In this document: piece by piece, positions 41,084 to 49,699 of the stretch | How the letters are laid out: the number at the start of each line of letters is the position of its first letter | Position numbering within the stretch: the stretch's first letter is position 1 | Assembly (NCBI RefSeq): GCF_003284965.1 | Contig: NZ_QMEW01000035.1 | Coordinates: 1-54,068 of the forward strand | Reading direction: 5' to 3' | Length of the DNA stretch: 54,068 bases | Origin: Mycolicibacterium sp. GF69 | GTDB lineage: Bacteria > Actinomycetota > Actinomycetes > Mycobacteriales > Mycobacteriaceae | Translations under genes and position numbers: made by a program | Notes under the pieces: model-generated | Database searches by the model: none | What the model saw: only the letters and a program-made list of their open reading frames with translations | What the model was told of the DNA's origin: nothing

Positions 41084-42244
41084 TCAGCTTACGGTCACGA
41101 CCGGCGAACCGCTCGCATCTGTTTCACGCTCTTGCGCGATTCGCATTGCCTCTTCGATCAGAGTCTCGACGATCTGCGCCTCGGGCACGGTCTTGATCAC
41201 CTCACCCTTGACGAAGATCTGGCCCTTACCGTTGCCGGACGCCACCCCGAGGTCGGCTTCGCGCGCCTCCCCCGGACCGTTGACCACGCAACCCATCACC
41301 GCGACGCGCAGCGGGACATCCATCCCTTCCAGTCCGGCGGTGACCTCGTTGGCCAACGTGTAGACGTCGACCTGGGCACGCCCACACGACGGGCACGACA
41401 CAATCTCCAGCGACCGCGGCCGCAGGTTCAGCGATTCGAGGATCTGGTTGCCGACCTTGACCTCTTCGGCGGGCGGCGCGGACAGCGAAACGCGGATGGT
41501 GTCGCCGATGCCGCGCGACAGCAGCGCGCCGAACGCGACCGCCGACTTGATCGTGCCCTGGAACGCCGGCCCCGCTTCGGTGACACCCAGATGCAGCGGG
41601 TAATCGCACTGCGCCGCAAGCTGTTCGTAGGCCGCCACCATCACCACGGGGTCGTTGTGCTTGACGCTGATCTTGATGTCGCCGAAACCGTGCTCCTCGA
41701 ACAGCGACGCCTCCCACAGCGCGGACTCGACCAGCGCCTCGGGGGTGGCCTTGCCGTATTTCTCCATGAACCGCTTGTCCAACGACCCGGCGTTGACGCC
41801 GATGCGGATCGGGATGCCCGCCGCGCCTGCAGCCTTGGCGACCTCACCGACCCGGCCGTCGAACTCCTTGATGTTGCCGGGATTGACACGGACAGCCGCG
41901 CACCCCGCATCTATCGCCGCGAAGATGTACTTCGGCTGGAAGTGGATGTCGGCGATCACCGGGATCTGGCTGTGGCGGGCGATCTCGCCCAGCGCATCGG
42001 CATCCTCCTGGCGCGGGCAGGCCACCCGCACGATATCGCAACCCGAGGCGGTCAGTTCGGCGATCTGCTGCAGCGTGCTGTTGACGTCGTGGGTCTTGGT
42101 GGTGCACATGGACTGCACGGCGATCGGGTGATCGCTCCCGATGCCGACGTCGCCGACCATGAACTGACGGGTCTTGCGACGCGGTGCCAGGACCGGCGCC
42201 GGGGGTGCCGGCATTCCTAGTCCTATTTCTTGGCCGGCGGCCAT
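41084..42244 (-). CDS. ispG: 4-hydroxy-3-methylbut-2-enyl diphosphate synthase
   Basis: A 386-residue iron-sulphur enzyme of the MEP isoprenoid pathway. N-terminal TIM-barrel part contains IAVQSMCTTKTHDV and CDIVRVACPRQEDADAL. The C-terminal reductase-like part has the cluster ligands CPSCGRAQ and MGCVVNGPGEAREADLG. Length is normal. The ATG at 42244 follows GGAGAG at good spacing; an ATG at 42214 would remove only a non-conserved leader. It lies 9 bp after rip1 in the dxr-rip1-ispG operon, so two MEP-pathway genes flank the protease. Confidence 0.97.
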   Translation of the reverse strand: MAAGQEIGLGMPAPPAPVLAPRRKTRQFMVGDVGIGSDHPIAVQSMCTTKTHDVNSTLQQIAELTASGCDIVRVACPRQEDADALGEIARHSQIPVIADIHFQPKYIFAAIDAGCAAVRVNPGNIKEFDGRVGEVAKAAGAAGIPIRIGVNAGSLDKRFMEKYGKATPEALVESALWEASLFEEHGFGDIKISVKHNDPVVMVAAYEQLAAQCDYPLHLGVTEAGPAFQGTIKSAVAFGALLSRGIGDTIRVSLSAPPAEEVKVGNQILESLNLRPRSLEIVSCPSCGRAQVDVYTLANEVTAGLEGMDVPLRVAVMGCVVNGPGEAREADLGVASGNGKGQIFVKGEVIKTVPEAQIVETLIEEAMRIAQERETDASGSPVVTVS

Positions 42245-42253
42245 TTATCTCTC

Positions 42254-43477
42254 CTATTGGAAGATTCTGATGGGATTGACGAAGTCGGCGGTCACGGTCA
42301 ACAGCATGTAGCCGGCCACCACGACGAGAATCACGTACGTCGCGGGCATCAGCCGCAGGTAGTTGACCGGAGCGGCGGCCACCTTGCCGCGTGCCGACCG
42401 GATCACGTTGCGGATTTTCTCGTAGAACGCGATCGCGATGTGGCCACCGTCGAACGGCAGCAGCGGCACGAGGTTAATCGCACCGAGCACGAAGTTCAGC
42501 TGGGCCAGGAAGAACCAGAACGCCACCCAGAGCCCGGCTTCGACGGTGTCGCCGCCGATGATACTGGCGCCGACCACGCTGATCGGCGTCTCCGGGTCAC
42601 GTTCACCGCCGCTGATGGAATGCACCAGCGCGCCTACCTTGGTCGGAATCTTGGCCAACGACTTACCGAGTTCGACGGCGAGGTCGCCGGTGAAGGCGAA
42701 GGTTCCGGGAACCGCCGACAGCGCGTTGTACTGCGTGGGCCCGAACTGCGCAGCGGTGATGCCGACCGTGCCGACGGGGGCCGGTTCGGTGGTGTCGCCG
42801 CTGATGACCCAGCGCTGGGCCGGGACGACGTCGACGACGGTCGTGAACTCGTCGCCGTCGCGCTGCACGGTGAACTGGGCCGGGCCGTCGAGCGCTCGCA
42901 CGGCGGTGACCATCTCGTCGAAGTTCGCCACCGGTGTGTCGCCGATTTTCACGACGGTGTCGCCGGCCTGGATGCCCGCGGCGGCGGCCGGCGAGGGGGC
43001 CAGGCAGTCGCCGAGCTGCCCCTTGTTGACCTCTGCCTTCACACACGACGTCTCACCGACGACCGCGGTGGTGGGCGCGTGCAGGTTGGGCAGCCCCCAG
43101 ACCACCGCGATGCCGTAGATCAGCAGCAGGCCGATGACGAAGTTCATACCGGGGCCGGCGGCCAGCACCGCGGTGCGTTTCCACGTCTTCTGCTTGTACA
43201 TGGCGCGGTCCTGCTCGTCGGGCGCGAGCTCCTCCACCGAGGTCATGCCCGCGATGTCGCAGAACCCGCCGAGGGGGATCGCCTTGACACCGTATTCGGT
43301 GCGATCGCCGTGCTTGTTCGCCCGCCAGGTGGACCACAGCGTGGGGCCGAAGCCGACGAAGTAGCGGCGCACCTTCATGCCCGTGGCGCGCGCCACCCAC
43401 ATGTGGCCGCATTCGTGCAGAGCCACCGAGACCAGGATGGCCAGCGCGAACAGCACGACACCGATGAACCACATCAT
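42254..43477 (-). CDS. rip1: Site-2 metalloprotease Rip1
   Basis: A 407-residue integral membrane protease that cleaves anti-sigma factors within the membrane. Zinc site HECGH (21-25) in the first helix, a PDZ domain at roughly 130-210 (AAGIQAGDTVVKIGDTPVAN), and the second metal motif FDGGH in NLVPLLPFDGGHIAIAFYEK (Phe in place of the common Leu). In M. tuberculosis Rip1 controls SigK, SigL and SigM via their anti-sigma factors. Its neighbour mpt83, with a SigK-like promoter, is therefore a plausible downstream target. The ATG overlaps the dxr stop by 4 nt; a second ATG follows immediately. Confidence 0.96.
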   Translation of the reverse strand: MMWFIGVVLFALAILVSVALHECGHMWVARATGMKVRRYFVGFGPTLWSTWRANKHGDRTEYGVKAIPLGGFCDIAGMTSVEELAPDEQDRAMYKQKTWKRTAVLAAGPGMNFVIGLLLIYGIAVVWGLPNLHAPTTAVVGETSCVKAEVNKGQLGDCLAPSPAAAAGIQAGDTVVKIGDTPVANFDEMVTAVRALDGPAQFTVQRDGDEFTTVVDVVPAQRWVISGDTTEPAPVGTVGITAAQFGPTQYNALSAVPGTFAFTGDLAVELGKSLAKIPTKVGALVHSISGGERDPETPISVVGASIIGGDTVEAGLWVAFWFFLAQLNFVLGAINLVPLLPFDGGHIAIAFYEKIRNVIRSARGKVAAAPVNYLRLMPATYVILVVVAGYMLLTVTADFVNPIRIFQ

Positions 43478-44679
43478 TTCGTGGTGATTACCTCCCGCTC
43501 GACCGCACGCGAGGCGCGGTCACGCGCCCACTGCTGGGCGTCAAGTACGTCATCCACGGTAGCTGGTTCGGCCGCCCACTGGTCGGCAGCGCGCAGCACG
43601 TCACCGATGGTGCGCACGATCCCCGGGAACCGGATGCGCCCGTCGAGGAACGCCGCGGCGGCCTGCTCGTTGGCGGCGTTGTAGACCGCGGTCAGACAGC
43701 CGCCCGCCTCTCCGGCTTGTCGGGCCAGTGCGACCGCTGGGAAGACCTCGTCGTCGAGTGGCTCGAAATCCCAGGTAGAAGCGGTGGAGAAGTCACACGC
43801 GAGCGCCACCGCTGCGACGCGTTCGGGCCAGCCGAGCGCCAACGCGATGGGCAGCTTCATATCCGGCGGGCTGGCCTGCGCCAGCGTCGAGCCGTCGGTG
43901 AACGTGACCATCGAGTGCACGATCGACTGCGGGTGCACGACCACCTCGATGCGGTCGTAGGGCACGCCGAACAGCAAGTGGGTCTCGATCAGTTCGAGGC
44001 CCTTGTTGACCAGCGACGCCGAGTTCAGCGTGTTCATCGGGCCCATCGACCACGTGGGGTGGGCGCCGGCCTGTTCGGGCGTGGCCGACTCCAGCCGCTC
44101 GGTGCTCCACCCCCGGAACGGGCCACCGGAGGCGGTCAGCACGATCTTGGCGACCTCGTCGGGCGTGCCCGCCCGCAGGCACTGGGCCATCGCCGAGTGT
44201 TCGGAGTCCACCGGCACGATCTGACCCGGTCGAGCCGCCTTGAGGACCAGCGGACCGCCGGCGACGAGCGACTCCTTGTTCGCCAGCGCCAGGGTTGCGC
44301 CCGTGGCCAGTGCGGCCAGTGTCGGCTCGAGTCCCAGTGCGCCGACCAGGGCGTTGAGCACCACATCGACTCCGGTCGTTTCGGCGGCGGCCTCGACCAG
44401 CTTGGTGACGGCGTCCGGTCCGGCGTAGGTCACATCGCCGACTCGCGCGGCCGCGGACTCGTCGGCGACGGCGATGTTGGTCACACCGGTGGCGGCCCGC
44501 TGGCGCGCCAGCAGGTCCGGATTGCCGCCGCCGGCGGCCAGACCGACGACCTCGAATCGGTCCGGGTTCGCGGCGATGACGTCGAGCGCCTGCGTGCCGA
44601 TCGACCCGGTGCTGCCGAGGATCAGCACGCGTCGCCGCTGTGACCCGTCGCTGCGCTCTGCGCAGGCCGAAACACTCAC
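43474..44679 (-). CDS. dxr: 1-deoxy-D-xylulose 5-phosphate reductoisomerase
   Basis: A 401-residue NADPH enzyme of the MEP pathway, the fosmidomycin target. NADPH site VLILGSTGSIGTQALDVI, then LANKESLVAGG, the active-site VPVDSEHSAMAQCL, the flexible loop region TASGGPFRGWSTE, and STLAQASPPDMKLPIALALGWP. Length is normal. The start is GTG at 44679. No strong Shine-Dalgarno is seen, and CACAAT lies six bases upstream, so a leaderless start is possible. First gene of dxr-rip1-ispG and divergent from mpt83. Confidence 0.97.
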   Translation of the reverse strand: MSVSACAERSDGSQRRRVLILGSTGSIGTQALDVIAANPDRFEVVGLAAGGGNPDLLARQRAATGVTNIAVADESAAARVGDVTYAGPDAVTKLVEAAAETTGVDVVLNALVGALGLEPTLAALATGATLALANKESLVAGGPLVLKAARPGQIVPVDSEHSAMAQCLRAGTPDEVAKIVLTASGGPFRGWSTERLESATPEQAGAHPTWSMGPMNTLNSASLVNKGLELIETHLLFGVPYDRIEVVVHPQSIVHSMVTFTDGSTLAQASPPDMKLPIALALGWPERVAAVALACDFSTASTWDFEPLDDEVFPAVALARQAGEAGGCLTAVYNAANEQAAAAFLDGRIRFPGIVRTIGDVLRAADQWAAEPATVDDVLDAQQWARDRASRAVEREVITTK

Positions 44680-44781
44680 CGAACCATTGTGCCGCTTGCC
44701 GGCGTTGGGTTGTCACCCGGCGAGTACCGCTTGACCACTGCAACCGAAGTGTGACGCAAATCTGACGCAATCCATCCGCGT

Positions 44782-44808
44782 CCATCCACGCTGCGCGGCG
44801 GTCCGAAT
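44782..44808 (+). promoter_or_regulatory. SigK-like promoter of mpt83
   Basis: CCATCC (44782-44787) and CCGAAT (44803-44808) match the -35 and -10 described for SigK promoters in M. tuberculosis, here with a 15-bp spacer. A second CCATCC at 44772 is too far away. The mpt83 ATG is about 58 bp downstream, leaving a leader with a Shine-Dalgarno. Confidence 0.55.
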
Positions 44809-44865
44809 CCCTGACGTCACAGCACAGTGGCGGGCACCGGCCCGTCCGCGACAAGGGAGCAGGCA

Positions 44866-45528
44866 ATGACAATCGAGTTCCGCAAGACCGTCACGGTCGC
44901 GGGTGTGGCCGCGGCCGCGATCCTGACCATTTCGGCGTGTTCGAACGACGCCACCGCTCCGGCGCCCACGGCCGCGGCGGAGACGACGTCCAGCGTCGCA
45001 CCCACCCCGATGGAGCAGCCGATGGACCCGGCGGCCGGCCTGGTCGGTCCGGGCTGCGCCGATTACGCCGCCCAGAATCCGACCGGTCCGGGATCAGTGG
45101 CGGGGATGGCACTGGATCCGGTGACCGTCGCTGCGTCGAACAATCCGATGCTGACCACGCTCACCTCGGCGCTGTCCGGCCAGCTCAACCCGGACGTGAA
45201 CCTCGTCGAGACGCTCAACGGCAGCCAGTTCACGGTGTTCGCGCCGACCGACGACGCGTTCGCAAAGATCGATCCGGCGACCATCGAGAAGCTCAAGACC
45301 GATTCGGATCTGCTCACGAGCATCCTGACCTATCACGTGGTTCCCGGTCAGGCCGATCCGGCGCAGGTGATCGGCACACACAAGACGGTGCAGGGCGCCG
45401 AGGTCGACGTCACCGGCGGCGGGGACGCCATCAAGGCCAATGATGCCGCTGTGGTGTGTGGCGGGGTACGCACCGCCAACGCGACGGTCTACCTCATCGA
45501 CACGGTGTTGATGCCACCGACGAACTGA
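44866..45528 (+). CDS. mpt83: MPT83-like cell-surface fasciclin lipoprotein
   Basis: A 220-residue lipoprotein, the same length as MPT83 (Rv2873). Signal peptide with lipobox ISAC (Cys25), Thr/Pro/Ala-rich linker, GCADYAAQNPTGPGSVAGMA, and one fasciclin domain (about 85-218) with FTVFAPTDDAFAKI and LTYHVVPGQ. The ending NATVYLIDTVLMPP is very close to MPT83/MPT70. It is an exported antigen thought to act in adhesion. The ATG has GGGAG upstream. A SigK-like promoter precedes it and a strong terminator follows, so it is monocistronic; the dipZ and mpt70 genes that follow it in M. tuberculosis are absent. Confidence 0.95.
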   Translation: MTIEFRKTVTVAGVAAAAILTISACSNDATAPAPTAAAETTSSVAPTPMEQPMDPAAGLVGPGCADYAAQNPTGPGSVAGMALDPVTVAASNNPMLTTLTSALSGQLNPDVNLVETLNGSQFTVFAPTDDAFAKIDPATIEKLKTDSDLLTSILTYHVVPGQADPAQVIGTHKTVQGAEVDVTGGGDAIKANDAAVVCGGVRTANATVYLIDTVLMPPTN

Positions 45529-45560
45529 CCTGCTACGCAACAGGTTTCACAACAGTTCGG

Positions 45561-45594
45561 AGGGCAGCCCGGTCTTCCCGGACCGGGCTGCCCT
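45561..45594 (+). terminator. Strong intrinsic-type hairpin after mpt83
   Basis: A perfect 14-bp stem, AGGGCAGCCCGGTC (45561-45574) pairing with 45581-45594, and a 6-nt loop. There is no U-tail, as usual for mycobacteria. Symmetrical, so it can also serve the convergent oxidoreductase gene. Confidence 0.85.
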
Positions 45595-45622
45595 GCCGTC
45601 GGTGCGGCTACGCCAAAGAAGC

Positions 45623-46495
45623 TCATGCGCGCACCTTCGCGATGATCGTCTCGGCGAACCGCTCGATGGGTTCCTTGTAGCGCTCGACACCGCCGGGGCC
45701 CAGTTCGGTGCCCATCCAGGGACTGCACATCACCGCCGTGATGCCCGCGTCCTCGGCCCGCTTGTACAGGTCCGGTGACGGGGGCTCGAGCAGCGCCAGC
45801 ATGATGTCGAACGGTTCGCCCTGGCGGTCGTACTCGCGCAGTAGCGCGCGCAGCTTCCGCGCGTAGTCGACGGCGTCGTCGAACCGGTAGGCGTAGCCGA
45901 CCCAGCCGTCACACAGGCGTGCGGCGCGACGGAGCGCGGCCTCGGATTCCCCGCCGCACAGGATGGGCACCGGCTCGACCGGGTGAGGTTCGATCATCAT
46001 CTCCGGTACCCGGTAATGCTCGCCGCTCCAGGACACCCAGCCGCCGCGCCACAATTCCCGCAGCGCGGGGATCATCTCGTCGAGGCGTTTGCCGCGGGTG
46101 GCGAAGTCCTGGCCCATCAACTCGTACTCCTCGCGCATCCATCCGACACCCGCGGCCAGCGAAACCCGACCGTCGGAGAGCACCGACGCCGTCGCGACCT
46201 GCTTGGCCACCTCTACCAGCGGGCGGGCCGGCGCGATGTAGACGGCGTTGGAGAACCGCAGCCGGGTGGTCACCGCGGCCATCGCGCCGATCTGCACCCA
46301 GCAGTCGGGCCAGGCGGTCTCCGGCGCCCACATCGGCTTACCGGTCGGCGAGTCGGGATACGGCGAGCTCAACTCGCGGGGATAGATCATGTGGTCCGAG
46401 CAGACCATCCCGTCGTAGCCGGCCTCGTCGAAGGTGCACGCGAGGCCGAGAATCTCTGACGTTTTCATGAACGCGGTGCCCGACCAGAATTCCAT
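45623..46495 (-). CDS. LLM-class F420-dependent oxidoreductase
   Basis: A 290-residue luciferase-like TIM-barrel protein. Typical segments are FDEAGYDGMVCSDHM, LRFSNAVYIAPARPLVEVAKQVATA, LSDGRVSLAAGVGWMREEYELMGQDF, and EPVPILCGGESEAALRRAARLCDGWVG. Mycobacterial members mostly use cofactor F420 to reduce or oxidise diverse substrates; the substrate here is unknown. No signal peptide. It is divergent from the photolyase across 39 bp and convergent to mpt83, with the terminator between them. Confidence 0.85.
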   Translation of the reverse strand: MEFWSGTAFMKTSEILGLACTFDEAGYDGMVCSDHMIYPRELSSPYPDSPTGKPMWAPETAWPDCWVQIGAMAAVTTRLRFSNAVYIAPARPLVEVAKQVATASVLSDGRVSLAAGVGWMREEYELMGQDFATRGKRLDEMIPALRELWRGGWVSWSGEHYRVPEMMIEPHPVEPVPILCGGESEAALRRAARLCDGWVGYAYRFDDAVDYARKLRALLREYDRQGEPFDIMLALLEPPSPDLYKRAEDAGITAVMCSPWMGTELGPGGVERYKEPIERFAETIIAKVRA

Positions 46496-46534
46496 CCTGT
46501 TTCTCTATCGCGAATTGCGGGCAGCATCAATGCC

Positions 46535-47824
46535 ATGCCCACGTTGTTGTGGTTTCGGCGCGACCTGCGGGTGCACGACCTCCCGTCGCTGCTCTCCGCG
46601 GCTGCCGCCGACGGCGAGGTGCTCGCCTGTTACGTCCTCGATCCCAGGCTGGAGGCTTCGGGCGCCCGTCGCCTGCAGTACCTCTACGACGCGCTGCGCG
46701 ATCTGCGCGGCAGCCTCGACGGCAAGCTGCTGGTGACACGGGGCCGCCCCGAGCAGCGAATACCATTGTTGGCCAAGGCAATCGACGCATCGGCGGTGCA
46801 CGTCTCCGCGGACTTCGCACCGTTCGGTCGCCGACGCGACGATGCGGTGAGGGCCGCACTCGACGACATCCCCCTCGAGGAGTCGGGTTCGCCGTATCTC
46901 GTGTCGCCCGGCCGGGTCACCAAGTCCGACGGTGCGCCGTACAAGGTGTTCACTCCGTTCTACGGAGCCTGGCGCAGCCACGGTTGGCGCCCACCTGCCG
47001 GGTCTTCTCCGGAATCGGCGCGCTGGGTGGACCCGACCGATGTGTCGGGCGGCGTGGAGATTCCCGATGCCGGTGTCGAACTCGAGCTGCCCGCCGGTGA
47101 GAGCGCGGCCCGGGAGCAGTGGAAAGCGTTCGTCGCCAACGGACTCGACGGTTACGCCGCCGACCGCAACCGCCCCGACCTCGACGCCACGAGCCGGATG
47201 TCGGCGCATCTGAAGTTCGGCGCGATCCACCCCCGCACCATGGTCGCTGACCTCGGCCGGGGTGAGGGCGCGCAGGCGTATCTGCGGGAGTTGGCGTTTC
47301 GCGACTTCTACGCTGCGGTGCTGCAGGCGTGGCCGCGCAGCGCATGGTGGAACTGGAACTCCTCGTTCGACGGAATGCGATACGACGACGGCGCCCAGGC
47401 GCGGCAGCGGTTCGAGGCGTGGAAGAAGGGCCGCACGGGCTATCCGATCGTCGACGCCGGCATGCGCCAACTGGCCGAGACCGGCTGGATGCACAACCGG
47501 GTCCGGATGATCGTCGCCTCGTTCCTCGTCAAGGACCTGCACTTGCCGTGGCAGTGGGGCGCGCGCTGGTTCCTCGAGCAACTGGTCGACGGCGACGTGG
47601 CCAACAACCAGCACGGCTGGCAGTGGGCTGCCGGCACCGGGACCGACGCCGCGCCGTACTTCCGCGTCTTCAATCCCACCACCCAGGGCGACAAGTTCGA
47701 CCCCGACGGCAGCTATGTGCGCCGCTGGGTACCCGAAGTCGATGACGACAGCTACCCCGCGCCCATCGTCGACCACGCCGCCGAGCGCAAGGAGGCACTA
47801 CGGCGGTACGGCGACATCACTTGA
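46535..47824 (+). CDS. phrB: Deoxyribodipyrimidine photolyase
   Basis: A 429-residue class I photolyase/cryptochrome-family protein that repairs UV pyrimidine dimers with blue light. N-terminal antenna domain starts LLWFRRDLRVHDLPSL. The C-terminal FAD domain carries SAHLKFGAIHPRTM, LRELAFRDFYAAVL, TGYPIVDAGMRQLAETGWMHNRVRMI and the signature WQWAAGTGTDAAPYFRVFNP. Length and motifs are those of an active CPD photolyase. Photolyase is absent from M. tuberculosis, so this is consistent with a free-living species. The stop overlaps the convergent SDR gene by 8 nt. Confidence 0.94.
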   Translation: MPTLLWFRRDLRVHDLPSLLSAAAADGEVLACYVLDPRLEASGARRLQYLYDALRDLRGSLDGKLLVTRGRPEQRIPLLAKAIDASAVHVSADFAPFGRRRDDAVRAALDDIPLEESGSPYLVSPGRVTKSDGAPYKVFTPFYGAWRSHGWRPPAGSSPESARWVDPTDVSGGVEIPDAGVELELPAGESAAREQWKAFVANGLDGYAADRNRPDLDATSRMSAHLKFGAIHPRTMVADLGRGEGAQAYLRELAFRDFYAAVLQAWPRSAWWNWNSSFDGMRYDDGAQARQRFEAWKKGRTGYPIVDAGMRQLAETGWMHNRVRMIVASFLVKDLHLPWQWGARWFLEQLVDGDVANNQHGWQWAAGTGTDAAPYFRVFNPTTQGDKFDPDGSYVRRWVPEVDDDSYPAPIVDHAAERKEALRRYGDIT

Positions 47825-48644
47825 TGATCTGGCCTCCGTCGACCGGCAGCGCGACACCGGTCAGGTACCTTCCGGAGTCGCCACACAAATACACCATCGC
47901 GTCGCTGATGGCTTCGGGCTCCACGGGCGAAACGTTGAGCAGCGGCTGCTGCGACAGGCTGAACGCCGGGTGCTCGCCCGACCATTCGGCCAGCGCCTCG
48001 TTGTAGATCATCGGCGTGGCCACCCCGCCGGGATGCACGGAGTTGACGCGAATGTTCTTCTCCGCCAACGCTCGTGCGAAATGCCGCATGACCCCGACGA
48101 CACCGTGTTTGGCCACCGTGTAGCCCGCGGCGCCGTGGTTCATCGTGGCGAAGTCGACGGTGACGGGTTTGAACGCTGCGGCGGAACTGGTGATCACGAT
48201 CGCGCCGCCGTCACCGTGCGCGAGTAGCGCGGGCAGCGTCGCGGTGATCGTGTAGTAGACGCCGTTGAGCATGACGTTCACCGCGTCGACGAACGCGGCG
48301 ATGTCGCGCCCCTGCTCCCCCGCCGCGGGCAGGATGCCGGCATTGGCGAGCACGAAGTCGATACGGCCGAACTGCGCCGCGCCGTTCGCCGCGATCTCGT
48401 GCAACCGCTCGAGATCGCGGACGTCGGCACGTTCGGCGATTATTCGGCGCCCCGTCTTCTCCACCAGGTTGACGGTTTCGTCGAGGTCCTCCGGGGTCGC
48501 CATCGGGTAGGCGACGCTGTCGATCTGCTCGCACAGGTCGACCGCGATGATGTCGGCGCCCTCCTCGGCGAAGCGGACCGCGTGCGCGCGGCCCTGCCCG
48601 CGCGCCGCGCCGGTGATGAAGGCGACCTTGCCATCGAACTGCAT
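47817..48644 (-). CDS. Mycofactocin-type short-chain dehydrogenase
   Basis: A 275-residue SDR with TGAARGQGRAHAVRFAEEGA, NAG motif, catalytic ITSSAAAF and YTVAK, and a final LPVDGGQIIK. After the second strand it has an insertion, DLCEQIDSVAYPMATPEDLD, found in SDRs that hold NAD tightly and pass electrons to mycofactocin in actinobacteria. It probably oxidises an alcohol; the substrate is not known. The ATG at 48644 is preceded by GAGGAG and GAGGG and begins MQFDGKVAFITGAARG, as expected. Its 3' end overlaps the photolyase gene by 8 nt. Confidence 0.88.
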   Translation of the reverse strand: MQFDGKVAFITGAARGQGRAHAVRFAEEGADIIAVDLCEQIDSVAYPMATPEDLDETVNLVEKTGRRIIAERADVRDLERLHEIAANGAAQFGRIDFVLANAGILPAAGEQGRDIAAFVDAVNVMLNGVYYTITATLPALLAHGDGGAIVITSSAAAFKPVTVDFATMNHGAAGYTVAKHGVVGVMRHFARALAEKNIRVNSVHPGGVATPMIYNEALAEWSGEHPAFSLSQQPLLNVSPVEPEAISDAMVYLCGDSGRYLTGVALPVDGGQIIK

Positions 48645-48780
48645 GTGTCCCTCTGCTCCTCGCGTCCGCGGTGTCATCACGCATCACCCTACGGAGCGTG
48701 TAGGAAGCCGGTCTAGAAGGCCGCTGTATGGGCATATGCCAGAATGTCGGCAGTACCAAGCCCGACCGTGAGGAGCAGCC

Positions 48781-49035
48781 GTGGCCAACACCGAGGTGGA
48801 GCGACACACCGGAGTCGACGTCGAGGACGTGCCGTCCGCGGAGTGGGGTTGGTCGAAGGAGAACCCCAAGTTCATCCACATCGGCGGCATCGTGTCGGCG
48901 CTGTTTCTGCTGGCCCTCATCCACGGCAACCACACCGGACGCGTCGAGGACCTGTTCCTGATCGGGTTCGCCGCCATCATCCTCGTCGCGGTCGCGCGCG
49001 ACTGGTGGCTGCGCCGCCGAGGCTGGATTCGCTAG
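48781..49035 (+). CDS. DUF2631 small membrane protein (Rv2876-like)
   Basis: An 84-residue protein. A soluble N-terminus containing SAEWGWSKENPKFIHIGG leads into two transmembrane helices (IVSALFLLALIHG and LIGFAAIILVAVA), with a basic end WWLRRRGWIR. This is the actinobacterial DUF2631 family; function unknown. The GTG at 48781 is preceded by GAGGAG. In M. tuberculosis the corresponding gene Rv2876 lies in the mpt83-dipZ-mpt70 region. A 10-bp palindrome GGCATATGCC (48731-48740) is in the promoter region shared with the divergent SDR. The stop overlaps the next gene's stop by 4 nt (CTAG). Confidence 0.88.
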   Translation: MANTEVERHTGVDVEDVPSAEWGWSKENPKFIHIGGIVSALFLLALIHGNHTGRVEDLFLIGFAAIILVAVARDWWLRRRGWIR

Positions 49036-49598
49036 ACGGGATTCAGCGGCCGCAACGACTCGGTCGCCAAATCGAACAGCGTCTCGGTGGCACCGACATT
49101 CTGATCCAGTTCCGCCGCCGCGAGCGCATGGGCTTTGAACGCGCGCGCCGCGACGCTCAACCGGTGCTCGATGGGGTCGATACGGCTACCGAGTTCCGCC
49201 GGCCAGTCGTCGCCCCACGCCATCACCTCGACGCCCGCGCGCTTCGCCAGCTCGAAGACGCGAGCCCGGACCCGCGGGTCCTCGCGCAGCAGTTTCGCGC
49301 TGACCGCGAGCGCGCCGTCGCGCGGCACCTCGCGCAACACAGTTTCGGCTGAGTCGTCAACCGCGTTGGCGCCGAGGATCGCCAGCGGCCGAGCATCACC
49401 ACATCCTTCGATCCGGACGTTGACATCCCAGCCCGCTCGCGCCCGGTCGAACACCCAACCGCCCGCGAGCCCGACCAACTCGGACAGGCTGTCCGTGAGG
49501 ATAGTGAGTCGATGATGGTTGACCGGGCCATCGGCAGCGAGTGCACCGTCGACCAACTCGACATCGTGGGTGGAGGGTCGAGTCGCCATGGTTCCCAT
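49032..49598 (-). CDS. Conserved hypothetical protein
   Basis: A 188-residue alpha/beta protein that I do not recognise. It has no signal peptide or membrane segment. Recurrent features are a hydrophobic strand-helix start (RLTILTDSLSELVGLAGGWVFDRARAGWDVNVRI), DARPLAILGANAVDDS, a stretch around ALAVSAKLLREDPRVRARVFELAKRAGVEVMAWGDDWP, and a helical C-terminus with many Ala. The layout suggests a small Rossmann-like domain. ATG 49598 or ATG 49589 could be the start; the latter has GGATGGGA upstream. It is convergent with DUF2631. Confidence 0.75.
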   Translation of the reverse strand: MGTMATRPSTHDVELVDGALAADGPVNHHRLTILTDSLSELVGLAGGWVFDRARAGWDVNVRIEGCGDARPLAILGANAVDDSAETVLREVPRDGALAVSAKLLREDPRVRARVFELAKRAGVEVMAWGDDWPAELGSRIDPIEHRLSVAARAFKAHALAAAELDQNVGATETLFDLATESLRPLNPV

Positions 49599-49699
49599 CC
49601 GATCAGATCAGCAACGCCGGTCCAGGGGCTGCCGGCTCCCCTAGAGCGTGACACTATTGTGTCGATCTGTAAAGGTTCGGGTTCTGGGTGCGACGGCGG

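Noticed and set aside
49599..49699. Small gene between the hypothetical protein and the WS/DGAT gene
   Set aside because: No frame has a start with a ribosome-binding site and a plausible product in this 101-bp gap.
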